Both the position numbers and the translations under genes were made by a program. Shown one piece after another: positions 1 to 5,678 of a stretch of DNA of 8,508 bases (position 1 is the first letter of the stretch; each line of letters opens with the position of its first letter). This DNA is from Xanthobacteraceae bacterium (GTDB taxonomy: Bacteria; Pseudomonadota; Alphaproteobacteria; Rhizobiales; Xanthobacteraceae). The stretch covers positions 1 to 8,508 of the forward strand of contig JASHRY010000248.1 in NCBI GenBank assembly GCA_030037105.1, written 5' to 3'. Below the pieces are notes generated by a model. That model did not search any database. It was not told the origin of the DNA and was given only the letters and a program-made list of their open reading frames with translations.

Positions 1-1043
1 GCCAGCCGCTCGTCGAGCATCGCCCAGTCGAACACGATCTTCTCCTCCGGCGCCAGCGAGGCGGCCGGAAGGATGCGACTGCGCAGTTCGGCGAGCGAGA
101 CCGTCGCCGTTCCGCGTTTGCCGACGACAACGGCGGCCGCGGCGTTGGCCGCGCGCACCGCGAACTCGTACGGCGTCTGCATCGCCAGCAGCACCGCGAG
201 AACGGCGGCAACGGTATCGCCGGCACCGGAGACATCGCGCACCTTGACCGGATAGGCGGGAACGTGAACCGGAGCCCGACCCTGCTCGTGCAGCGTCATC
301 CCCTCCTCGCTGCGGGTGACCAATACGGCTTCGCTCTCGACGATGCGCGCGAGCTCGGCCGCGGCGGCTGCGATCTCCACCTCGGTGGTGACCGGTCGAT
401 GCACCGCGGCCGCCAGTTCCTTGCGATTGGGCGTGATCAGCGTCGCGCCGCGATAAAGGCTGTAATCGTGGCCCTTGGGATCGACGATGACCGGCTTGCC
501 GAGGCGCCGCGCCGCGTCGGTGACGGCGCGAATGACGCGCGGGGTCAGCGTGCCCTTGGCATAATCCGACAGCACCACCGCGCCGACCTGCGGCAGCGCC
601 GCTTCGGCATAACCGATGATCGCGGCCTCGCTTTGCGCGCTCGCAAGCTCGGTCGTTTCCCAATCGGCCCGCAGCAGGTGGGTCGAATGGTGTTCGGACA
701 CAAAGCGCACCTTGCGCGTGGTTTGCCGCGCGGCGTCGATCACGAGATCGGGTGTGACCAAGCCGTCGAGCTGTGCCAGGGCGTTGGTCAGAGTGAGGCC
801 GGCTTCGTCGTTGCCGATAACAGCAACGAAGATGCAGCGCGCTCCCAGCGCGGCGATATTGCGCGCGACGTTGCCGGCGCCGCCGATCTCAGTCGTGCTG
901 CGCCTGGCCGTCAGAATCGGCGTCGGCGCCTCGGGCGAGATGCGCGTGACGTCGCCGTAGACAAAGCTGTCGAGCATGAGATCGCCGATGCAGAGAATGG
1001 TCTGCTTCGGAACAAGCTTGAGCGCTTCCTCGAAATCGAACAT
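1..1043 (-). CDS. hldE: Bifunctional heptose-7-phosphate kinase / heptose-1-phosphate adenylyltransferase, partial (kinase half)
   Basis: This gene runs off the left edge; 347 codons are visible with no stop. The protein is a PfkB/ribokinase-family sugar kinase closely resembling the N-terminal half of HldE (RfaE), which phosphorylates D-glycero-beta-D-manno-heptose 7-phosphate at C1 in the cytoplasm. Seen motifs, numbered from the ATG: GDLMLD at 20-25, RISPEAPTP at 34-42, GGAGN at 54-58, LSDYAKG at 158-164, DPKG at 188-191, TPNRKE at 204-209, and the PfkB signature DVSGAGDT at 270-277 with the catalytic Asp at 276. The fold ends near residue 320 and is followed by a linker (KIVFDWAMLDERLA) of the kind that leads into the C-terminal adenylyltransferase of HldE, so I infer the bifunctional form; a stand-alone HldA is the alternative. 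The ATG at 1043 aligns with the E. coli start. An in-frame GTG at 1082 overlaps the hldD stop and would add 13 residues. The gene is last of the three minus-strand heptose genes, 35 bases after hldD. Confidence 0.93.
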   Translation of the reverse strand, partial: MFDFEEALKLVPKQTILCIGDLMLDSFVYGDVTRISPEAPTPILTARRSTTEIGGAGNVARNIAALGARCIFVAVIGNDEAGLTLTNALAQLDGLVTPDLVIDAARQTTRKVRFVSEHHSTHLLRADWETTELASAQSEAAIIGYAEAALPQVGAVVLSDYAKGTLTPRVIRAVTDAARRLGKPVIVDPKGHDYSLYRGATLITPNRKELAAAVHRPVTTEVEIAAAAAELARIVESEAVLVTRSEEGMTLHEQGRAPVHVPAYPVKVRDVSGAGDTVAAVLAVLLAMQTPYEFAVRAANAAAAVVVGKRGTATVSLAELRSRILPAASLAPEEKIVFDWAMLDERL

Positions 1044-1078
1044 GCACGCAGCGGCCTGCCCGAACCTCGCGATCTCGT

Positions 1079-2059
1079 TCACCGATAGCGATCGGCGCCA
1101 TTGAGATAGGAATTCACGTAGCGCTTCACCGCCGGTTCGATCGCGGTGAAGTTCGCATTATAACCGGCACGCCGCAGATTTCCGATTTCGGCCTGCGTGA
1201 AGTATTGGTAGCTGTCGCGCATCGCCGCCGGCATGTCGACGTATTCGATGACCGGCTCGCGGTCGAGCGCCGCGAACAGGGCCGTCACCAGCTCGCGGAA
1301 GCTGCGCGCCTGCCCGGTGCCGACGTTGAAGATGCCCGAGAGCGTGGGCGTGTCGATGAGCCAGCGGATGACGGCGACCACGTCGTCCACGTAGATGAAG
1401 TCGCGCTTTTGCTCGCCGTCGGCGATGCCCGCGCGATGCGACTTGAACAGGCGGATCGGCTTGCCGGTCTTGGCGTCGTCGAATCGCCTAGCGACCAGAC
1501 TCGCCATCTCGCCTTTGTGGTACTCGTTGGGGCCGAAGACGTTGAAGAGCTTCAGCCCGACCCATTGCGGCGGCAGCTTGTCCTTGCGCGCGACGCGCTC
1601 GGCGACGGCAAGATCGAAGAGCTGTTTGCTCCAGCCGTAAAGGTTCATCGGCCTGAGTTGCTTGAGGGCCTCGAGCGAATAATCGTCGGCAAAACCGTTG
1701 CGGCCGTCGCCATAGGTCGCAGCGGAAGACGCGTAGATAAAGGGCGTGCGCGTCGATGCGCACCACTCGAACAGGCGCAGCGACAGGCGAAAATTGTTGT
1801 CGATGAGAGCGTCACCGTCGGTGGCGGTTGTGGAGGAAATGGCGGCGAGATGCACCACGACGTCGAGCTTGCGCCCGTCGAGCCAGCGCCACAGGTCTGC
1901 CGGCGGCACGAAGTCGGCAAGCTGGCAGGCGGCAAGGTTGCGCCATTTGCCTTCGTTGCCGAGGACATCATTGACGGCAATATCGGCCCGCCCGGTCTCG
2001 TTGAGGCTGGCGACAACGTTCGATCCGATGAACCCGGCCCCGCCGGTGACCAATAACAT
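1079..2059 (-). CDS. hldD: ADP-L-glycero-D-manno-heptose 6-epimerase, copy 1
   Basis: A 326-residue extended short-chain dehydrogenase of the HldD/RfaD family. It converts ADP-D-glycero- to ADP-L-glycero-beta-D-manno-heptose, using bound NADP in the cytoplasm, to supply LPS inner core heptose. Seen in the protein: nucleotide-binding GGAGFIG at 6-12, SSTT at 75-78, SSAATYG at 111-117, the catalytic YGWSK with Tyr141 and Lys145, and HKGEMAS at 181-187, whose Lys182 matches the second catalytic residue of E. coli HldD (Lys178 by recollection). It also has KRDFIYVDDV near 218 and GIFNVGTGQARSF in the C-terminal substrate domain. The length is slightly above the usual 308-330. The start at 2059 gives the family N-terminus (MLLVTGGAGFIGSN); no good Shine-Dalgarno is visible. 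It lies between its own paralog and hldE on the same strand. By eye about three quarters of residues match the paralog, and this copy keeps the more canonical active-site surroundings, so I take it as the main epimerase. Confidence 0.93.
   Translation of the reverse strand: MLLVTGGAGFIGSNVVASLNETGRADIAVNDVLGNEGKWRNLAACQLADFVPPADLWRWLDGRKLDVVVHLAAISSTTATDGDALIDNNFRLSLRLFEWCASTRTPFIYASSAATYGDGRNGFADDYSLEALKQLRPMNLYGWSKQLFDLAVAERVARKDKLPPQWVGLKLFNVFGPNEYHKGEMASLVARRFDDAKTGKPIRLFKSHRAGIADGEQKRDFIYVDDVVAVIRWLIDTPTLSGIFNVGTGQARSFRELVTALFAALDREPVIEYVDMPAAMRDSYQYFTQAEIGNLRRAGYNANFTAIEPAVKRYVNSYLNGADRYR
1293..1343. repeat. 51-bp identical block shared by the two hldD copies (copy 1)
   Basis: These 51 bases are identical to 2473-2523, at an offset of 1180. 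They encode the GIFNVGTGQARSFR part of HldD. Identity stays very high for a further ~90 bases towards higher coordinates. This is the longest exact match I found between the paralogs and marks a recent duplication or gene conversion. Confidence 0.85.
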
Positions 2060-2116
2060 CGACGTCGTAATAAGACCGGTTGAGATCGTATTGATCTGGA
2101 CCCTACACCCCAGCCT

Positions 2117-2130
2117 TTGCCCCAGTCTCG
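2117..2130. repeat. 14-bp upstream match between hldD copies (copy 1)
   Basis: TTGCCCCAGTCTCG occurs here, 58-71 bases upstream of the hldD copy 1 ATG, and again at 3275-3288, 39-52 bases upstream of the internal ATG of copy 2. It lies in the same orientation relative to each gene. This suggests that the duplicated unit took some 5' flanking DNA with it. Confidence 0.6.
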
Positions 2131-2135
2131 GTCGC

Positions 2136-2167
2136 CGTGCAACACATGGACAAGGCCATGCCGCACG
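2136..2167 (-). promoter_or_regulatory. Nested stem-loop upstream of hldD copy 1
   Basis: Outer arms CGTGC (2136-2140) and GCACG (2163-2167) enclose inner arms CATGG (2145-2149) and CCATG (2156-2160) with a 6-base loop. On the minus strand it falls 77 bases before the hldD copy 1 ATG and just downstream of the AT-rich island. It could be a leader structure or part of a weak terminator for copy 2, but no T-tract follows it. Function is unproven. Confidence 0.35.
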
Positions 2168-2170
2168 AGT

Positions 2171-2260
2171 AGATCATAATAATAAAAATAAATATATATT
2201 CATAATATGCTTCAACAATGAAGGACGCAGAATAATAAGAATGAATATTAATCCAATATT
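2171..2260. other. AT-rich island between the hldD paralogs
   Basis: I count 72 A or T in these 90 bases (80%), against a strongly GC-rich background on both sides. The island begins immediately after the stop codon of hldD copy 2 and fills about half of the 202-bp gap (2060-2261) before copy 1. No plausible gene lies in it. On the minus strand a TTGAAG at about 2215-2210 is followed by several TATA-like hexamers (e.g. TATATT), so it may carry a promoter for hldD copy 1 and hldE. The hexamer spacing I can find is not ideal. Short AT-only inverted repeats around AATATT near 2245-2261 could help end transcription of copy 2. It may also be a remnant of foreign DNA. Confidence 0.55.
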
Positions 2261-2261
2261 T

Positions 2262-3236
2262 TCAGCGATACCCGGCGCGACTGAGATAATGACTCACGTA
2301 GTGCTTCACGGCCTCTTCGAGCGTCATGAAGTTTGCATCGTAGCCCGCACGCCGCAGATTCTCGATCTCGGCCACCGCGTAATATTGAAAGCTATCGCGC
2401 ATCGCTGCCGGAACGTCGACGTATTTGATAACCGGTTCGCGGCCGAGTACCGCGAACAGGACCGTCACCAGATCGCGGAAGCTGCGCGCCTGCCCGGTGC
2501 CGACGTTGAAGATGCCCGAGAGCCCGGGCGTGTCGAAGAGCCAGCGGATAACGGCAACCACGTCGTCCACATAGATGAAGTCCCGCTTTTGCTCGCCGTC
2601 GGCGATGCCTTCGCGACTCGACTTGAACAGCTGGGCGGGCTTGCCCTCCTTGACGTCGTTGAAGCGGCTGGCGACGAGACTCATGCCCTCGCCTTTGTGG
2701 TACTCATTGGGACCAAAGACGTTGAAGAACTTCAGCCCGACCCATTGCGGCGGCATTTTATCCTTGCGCGCTGCGCGCTCGACGACGGCAAGATCGAAAA
2801 GATGTTTGCTCCATCCGTAAAGACTCCTTGGCCGCAATCGCTTGAGCGAGCCGTTTGCCCAGTCATCGGAATAGCCCGCCCGGCCGTCGCCATAGGTTGC
2901 GGATGACGAGGCGTAGATGAAGGGCGTGCGCGTCGATGTGGTCCATTCGAGCAGGCGTAGCGGCAGCCGGAAATTGGTTTCGATCACGCGGTCGGCGTCG
3001 ATCACGGTCGTGGAGGAAACGCCGCCGAGATGCACCACCGCATCGAGCTTGCGGCCTTCGAGCCAGCGTTGGAGGTCCGTCGGAGCGACCAAATCGGCAA
3101 GCTGGCGACCGGCGAGGTTACGCCACTTTCCGGCACTGCCGAGAGTATCGCTGACGGCGACGTCGATACTCCCCTCATTGAGGCTCGCGACCAAGTTGGA
3201 GCCGATGAATCCGGCCCCGCCGGTAACCAACAACAT
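2262..3236 (-). CDS. hldD: ADP-glyceromanno-heptose 6-epimerase paralog, copy 2
   Basis: A second HldD-family epimerase (324 residues from the chosen start), in tandem with copy 1 and on the same strand. Seen: GGAGFIG at 6-12, SSTT, SSSATYG, catalytic YGWSK with Tyr140 and Lys144, HKGE with Lys181, KRDFIYVDDV and GIFNVGTGQARSF, so the catalytic set appears intact. It differs from copy 1 in places near the active site: HLGGVSSTT instead of HLAAISSTT, SSS for SSA, HKGEGMS for HKGEMAS, and a different stretch at about 119-137. It may be a redundant epimerase or one specialised for a related nucleotide heptose. I chose the ATG at 3236 because it starts the protein exactly as the family and copy 1 do, and AAGG lies 5 bases before it. 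The in-frame ATG at 3275 would add 13 residues (MGVDGNLNRVKAS) and is the other candidate. It is the first gene of the minus-strand set, divergent from waaF. Confidence 0.9.
   Translation of the reverse strand: MLLVTGGAGFIGSNLVASLNEGSIDVAVSDTLGSAGKWRNLAGRQLADLVAPTDLQRWLEGRKLDAVVHLGGVSSTTVIDADRVIETNFRLPLRLLEWTTSTRTPFIYASSSATYGDGRAGYSDDWANGSLKRLRPRSLYGWSKHLFDLAVVERAARKDKMPPQWVGLKFFNVFGPNEYHKGEGMSLVASRFNDVKEGKPAQLFKSSREGIADGEQKRDFIYVDDVVAVIRWLFDTPGLSGIFNVGTGQARSFRDLVTVLFAVLGREPVIKYVDVPAAMRDSFQYYAVAEIENLRRAGYDANFMTLEEAVKHYVSHYLSRAGYR
2473..2523. repeat. 51-bp identical block shared by the two hldD copies (copy 2)
   Basis: Identical to 1293-1343 and in the same orientation; see that entry. It falls in the C-terminal substrate-domain coding part of hldD copy 2. 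Confidence 0.85.
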
Positions 3237-3241
3237 CGACG

Positions 3242-3258
3242 CCTTAACCCGATTAAGG
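3242..3258 (-). promoter_or_regulatory. Hairpin covering the putative ribosome binding site of hldD copy 2
   Basis: CCTTAA (3242-3247) and TTAAGG (3253-3258) form a perfect 6-bp inverted repeat with a 5-base loop. In the minus-strand message the second arm contains the AAGG that would serve as Shine-Dalgarno for the ATG at 3236, so folding would hide it. If translation instead starts at 3275 the hairpin lies inside the coding sequence. Confidence 0.4.
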
Positions 3259-3274
3259 TTGCCGTCGACCCCCA

Positions 3275-3288
3275 TTGCCCCAGTCTCG
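3275..3288. repeat. 14-bp upstream match between hldD copies (copy 2)
   Basis: TTGCCCCAGTCTCG, identical to 2117-2130. Here it overlaps the last base of the alternative upstream ATG (3275-3273, read on the minus strand) of hldD copy 2. Confidence 0.6.
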
Positions 3289-3296
3289 CCCGTGGC

Positions 3297-3316
3297 GCAA
3301 TGCTGGACAGCATTGC
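3297..3316. promoter_or_regulatory. Perfect palindrome in the hldD / waaF divergent region, candidate operator
   Basis: GCAATGCTGGACAGCATTGC has two perfect 8-bp arms around a 4-base centre. It sits in the 136-bp region between the divergent starts of hldD copy 2 and waaF. TACAAT at 3318-3323, a good -10 hexamer match for plus-strand transcription, follows it by one base, so a protein bound here would cover the -35 area of a waaF promoter. No T-tract follows, so a terminator is less likely. Confidence 0.5.
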
Positions 3317-3356
3317 TTACAATGTACGCCGAGAACGGTGACGAATGAAACAGTCA

Positions 3357-3372
3357 TTAAACCTAGGTTAAC
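3357..3372 (+). promoter_or_regulatory. Candidate CtrA binding site directly before waaF
   Basis: TTAAACCTAGGTTAAC matches the published alphaproteobacterial CtrA consensus TTAA-N7-TTAAC at every fixed position; its core AACCTAGGTT (3360-3369) is also a perfect palindrome. It ends at the base before the waaF ATG and includes the only ribosome-binding-like bases there (TAGG, 3364-3367). A short inverted repeat, AATGA / TCATT (3344-3348 and 3354-3358), abuts it. Placed downstream of the possible -10 at 3318, it would act as a repressor site for waaF. For the minus-strand hldD genes it lies 82 or more bases upstream of the start, a position where it could activate. Binding is inferred from sequence only. 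Confidence 0.5.
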
Positions 3373-4455
3373 ATGAATTACAGTTCATCCCGGCAATTGG
3401 CTGAGCCACCACTTCCGGCTGCTCCATCCACCGGTAGCTCGATCCTGATAGTCCCTTACATGTGGATCGGCGATTTCGTGCGCTGCCATTCGGTCGTGCA
3501 AATTCTGCGCATGCGTTTTCCCGAAAGGCCGATCGACATACTGACGAGCACACTCTGCGCGCCGCTCGCCGATTACATGCCCGGCCTGCGGAAAAGCATC
3601 GTGGCCGACTTGCCGCGCGGCCGTCTCGCTCTGGCCCAGCAGGCAAGCCTCGCTCGGCGCCTCCGGCGCGAAGACTATGGCACGGCGCTTATTATGCCGC
3701 GAACCTGGAAAGCGGCGCTCGCGCCGTTTTTTGCCGGCATTCCCGAGCGCACCGGTTTTGTCGGGGAGGTGCGGTTCATTCTTCTCAACGATTTGCGTCT
3801 GGGTGAGCGTAAATTGCCGCGCATGGTGGACCGCTGCGCGGCCTTGGCCCTCCCGCCTGGCGCCAAGCCGCTCGCCGCGTGGCCGCCGCCGCAGCTCAAA
3901 GTTCCGGCGGCCGACGCCACTGCCTGGCGCAGTCGGCGTGGCTTGACCGGGGAGGGCCGCCCCATCGTGGCACTGGCCCCAGGCGCGGTCGGGCCGTCGA
4001 AACGCTGGCCGAGCGCCGCCTATGCCGCCCTCGCCCGCCGTCTCCTGGCCGACGGGCTTGCAGTCTGGGTGCTGGGCGGTCCCGACGAGACATCCCTCGC
4101 CGCCGCGATCGTCGCCGGCACGGCAGCCCGCGATCTCACCGGCCATGATCTGCGCGACGCCATCCTCGCGCTCGCCTCCGCATCGGTGGCGATCTCGAAC
4201 GATTCCGGCCTCCTCCACGTCGCGGCGGCCTTAGGCACCCCTTCGATCGGACTCTTCGGCCCGACGAGTCCGTGGCATTGGGCGCCCCTGAATGAGCTTG
4301 CCGCGACAGTGCAAAGTAGAGGCGAACTTGCCTGTCGGCCGTGCCATAGGCCTGTTTGCCGGCTCGCCCACCACCGCTGCATGCGCGAGATCACCCCCGA
4401 GGAGGTCGTCGTGGCGACCCGGCGCACGCTGGCGGCGATCGCTTCGGCGAACTGA
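3373..4455 (+). CDS. waaF: Lipopolysaccharide heptosyltransferase II (GT9 family)
   Basis: A 360-residue glycosyltransferase of family GT9 (GT-B fold) that resembles E. coli WaaF along its length. WaaF adds the second L-glycero-D-manno-heptose to the LPS inner core from ADP-heptose, at the cytoplasmic face of the inner membrane. Seen: MWIGDFV at 30-36, with Asp34 matching the conserved catalytic-region Asp of heptosyltransferases; MPRTWKAALAPFFAGIPERTGFVGE at 108-132, very like the E. coli sequence; the donor-site PGAVGPSKRWP at 203-213; and SNDSGLLHVAAALGTP at 275-290. A Cys-rich segment CRPCHRPVC (321-329) plus HHRCM (Cys336) resembles a motif I recall in many non-enteric WaaF proteins. The start at 3373 leaves a 23-residue N-terminal extension before the usual ILIV; no nearer ATG exists. 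It is divergent from the hldD genes and 94 bases before galE, probably one transcript with it. Confidence 0.9.
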   Translation: MNYSSSRQLAEPPLPAAPSTGSSILIVPYMWIGDFVRCHSVVQILRMRFPERPIDILTSTLCAPLADYMPGLRKSIVADLPRGRLALAQQASLARRLRREDYGTALIMPRTWKAALAPFFAGIPERTGFVGEVRFILLNDLRLGERKLPRMVDRCAALALPPGAKPLAAWPPPQLKVPAADATAWRSRRGLTGEGRPIVALAPGAVGPSKRWPSAAYAALARRLLADGLAVWVLGGPDETSLAAAIVAGTAARDLTGHDLRDAILALASASVAISNDSGLLHVAAALGTPSIGLFGPTSPWHWAPLNELAATVQSRGELACRPCHRPVCRLAHHRCMREITPEEVVVATRRTLAAIASAN

Positions 4456-4549
4456 CCCCGGCGACGGGAAATAACGCGGCCTTCACCAAATCGGTGTAGG
4501 GGCGACGAATCGCGCAAGGCGAAAGGGCGGCAGATATGGATCGAAGAAT

Positions 4550-5584
4550 ATGACGATCCTGGTCACTGGCGGCGCCGGCTATATCGGCAGCCACATGGTG
4601 CTTGAACTCGTCGATACCGGCGAACGCGTCGTGGTGCTCGACAACCTCTCCACCGGCTTTGCTTGGGCCGTTGCCGACAGAGCGCCGCTCATCGTTGGCG
4701 ACGCCGGCGACCAGGCGCTCGTCGCCCGCCTCATCCGCGACCACGGCGTTGACGCGATCATCCACTTCGCGGCGTCGATCGTGGTCCCCGATTCGGTCCG
4801 CGACCCGCTCGCCTATTATCGGAACAACACCGTCAATTCCCGGGCGCTCATCGAATGCGCGGTCAACGCCGGCGTGCGCAACTTCATCTTCTCCTCGACC
4901 GCTTCCGTCTACGGCGATCCGGCCGAGGTTCCAGTGAAGGAGGATGCGCCGACGCAACCGATCTCGCCTTACGGATGGTCGAAGCTGATGAGCGAAATCA
5001 TTCTCCGCGATGCCGGCCGCGCGCACGATCTCCGCTATGTTGTCTTGCGCTATTTCAATGTCGCCGGCGCCGATCCTCGCCGCCGCGCCGGGCAATCGAG
5101 CGAAACCGCGACGCACTTGATCAAGGTTGCGGTCGAGGCGGCGCTCGGCCTGTGGTCCAAGCTCGAAGTATTCGGCGCCGACTACCCGACGCCGGACGGC
5201 ACCTGCATCCGCGACTACGTCCACGTCAGCGACCTCGCCCGCGCGCATTCCGCTGCGCTGCGCCATTTGCGCTCCGGCGCGCCATCGCAGACGCTCAATT
5301 GCGGCTACGGCCACGGTTTCTCAGTGCTCGAAGTGATCGAGGCGGTCAGGCGCGTCTCGAGAACGGATTTCAAGGTCGAAATCGCGCCGCGCCGCGCCGG
5401 CGATCCCGCCCGGCTCGTCGCCGATTCCTACCGGGCGCGGACCACGCTCGGCTGGCAACCTCGGTTTGACGATCTTTCGACCATTGTTGCTCACGCGCTC
5501 GCCTGGGAGCGCAAACTCATGATGCGGCGAACATCGTCGCCGGAATGCAAACCGGTCGCAACCGCGACGGCCGCTCCCAACTGA
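4550..5584 (+). CDS. galE: UDP-glucose 4-epimerase
   Basis: A 344-residue extended short-chain dehydrogenase of the GalE family, interconverting UDP-glucose and UDP-galactose with tightly bound NAD+ in the cytoplasm. Seen: GGAGYIG at 7-13, DNLSTG at 31-36, HFAASIVVPDSV at 72-83, SSTASVYG at 115-122, catalytic YGWSK with Tyr141 and Lys145, RYFNVAGADP near 168, and the GalE-type GTCIRDYVHVSDLA near 219. The DNA encoding LNCGYGHGFSV and the final LGWQPRFDDL block is also typical. The length fits the family (330-345), with a short Ala/Thr-rich tail after WERKL. The start at 4550 gives the family N-terminus; GAAG lies 3 bases upstream, a weak and close ribosome site. Beside waaF it probably provides galactosyl donors for LPS core, O-antigen or exopolysaccharide. 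A related hexuronate or GlcNAc epimerase specificity cannot be excluded from sequence alone. Confidence 0.9.
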   Translation: MTILVTGGAGYIGSHMVLELVDTGERVVVLDNLSTGFAWAVADRAPLIVGDAGDQALVARLIRDHGVDAIIHFAASIVVPDSVRDPLAYYRNNTVNSRALIECAVNAGVRNFIFSSTASVYGDPAEVPVKEDAPTQPISPYGWSKLMSEIILRDAGRAHDLRYVVLRYFNVAGADPRRRAGQSSETATHLIKVAVEAALGLWSKLEVFGADYPTPDGTCIRDYVHVSDLARAHSAALRHLRSGAPSQTLNCGYGHGFSVLEVIEAVRRVSRTDFKVEIAPRRAGDPARLVADSYRARTTLGWQPRFDDLSTIVAHALAWERKLMMRRTSSPECKPVATATAAPN

Positions 5585-5678
5585 TCTTGAAATTGCTAAA
5601 ATAACTTGAAAATTCCGCCACTTCCGGGCATGGAATGCCTGCGATAGGCCTCGCGCTCTTCGGCCGCAGCGGCACGCA

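Noticed and set aside
264..1088. 274-codon plus-strand open frame
   Set aside because: It lies antisense to hldE, whose minus-strand product shows all PfkB motifs. The plus-strand translation is Arg/Asp/Gly-rich with no recognisable domain, as expected for a shadow frame in GC-rich DNA.
1746..2906. 386-codon plus-strand open frame spanning both hldD genes and the gap
   Set aside because: It is antisense to two clear epimerase genes, crosses the AT-rich gap, and has no domain. Its parts over the two hldD genes resemble each other only because the genes beneath are paralogs.
4479..4495. CACC-AAATC-GGTG stem between waaF and galE as a terminator
   Set aside because: The arms are only 4 bases with no T-tract, so it is too weak to call. 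waaF and galE are more likely co-transcribed.
4391..5314. 307-codon minus-strand open frame
   Set aside because: It is antisense to galE and the end of waaF, and its composition (Arg/Asp/Ala) is that of a shadow frame.
5587..5615. TTGAAA and TAAAAT hexamers before the ABC exporter as a promoter
   Set aside because: The two hexamers are separated by only 4 bases, and neither has a matching partner at 16-18 bases, so no promoter can be supported.
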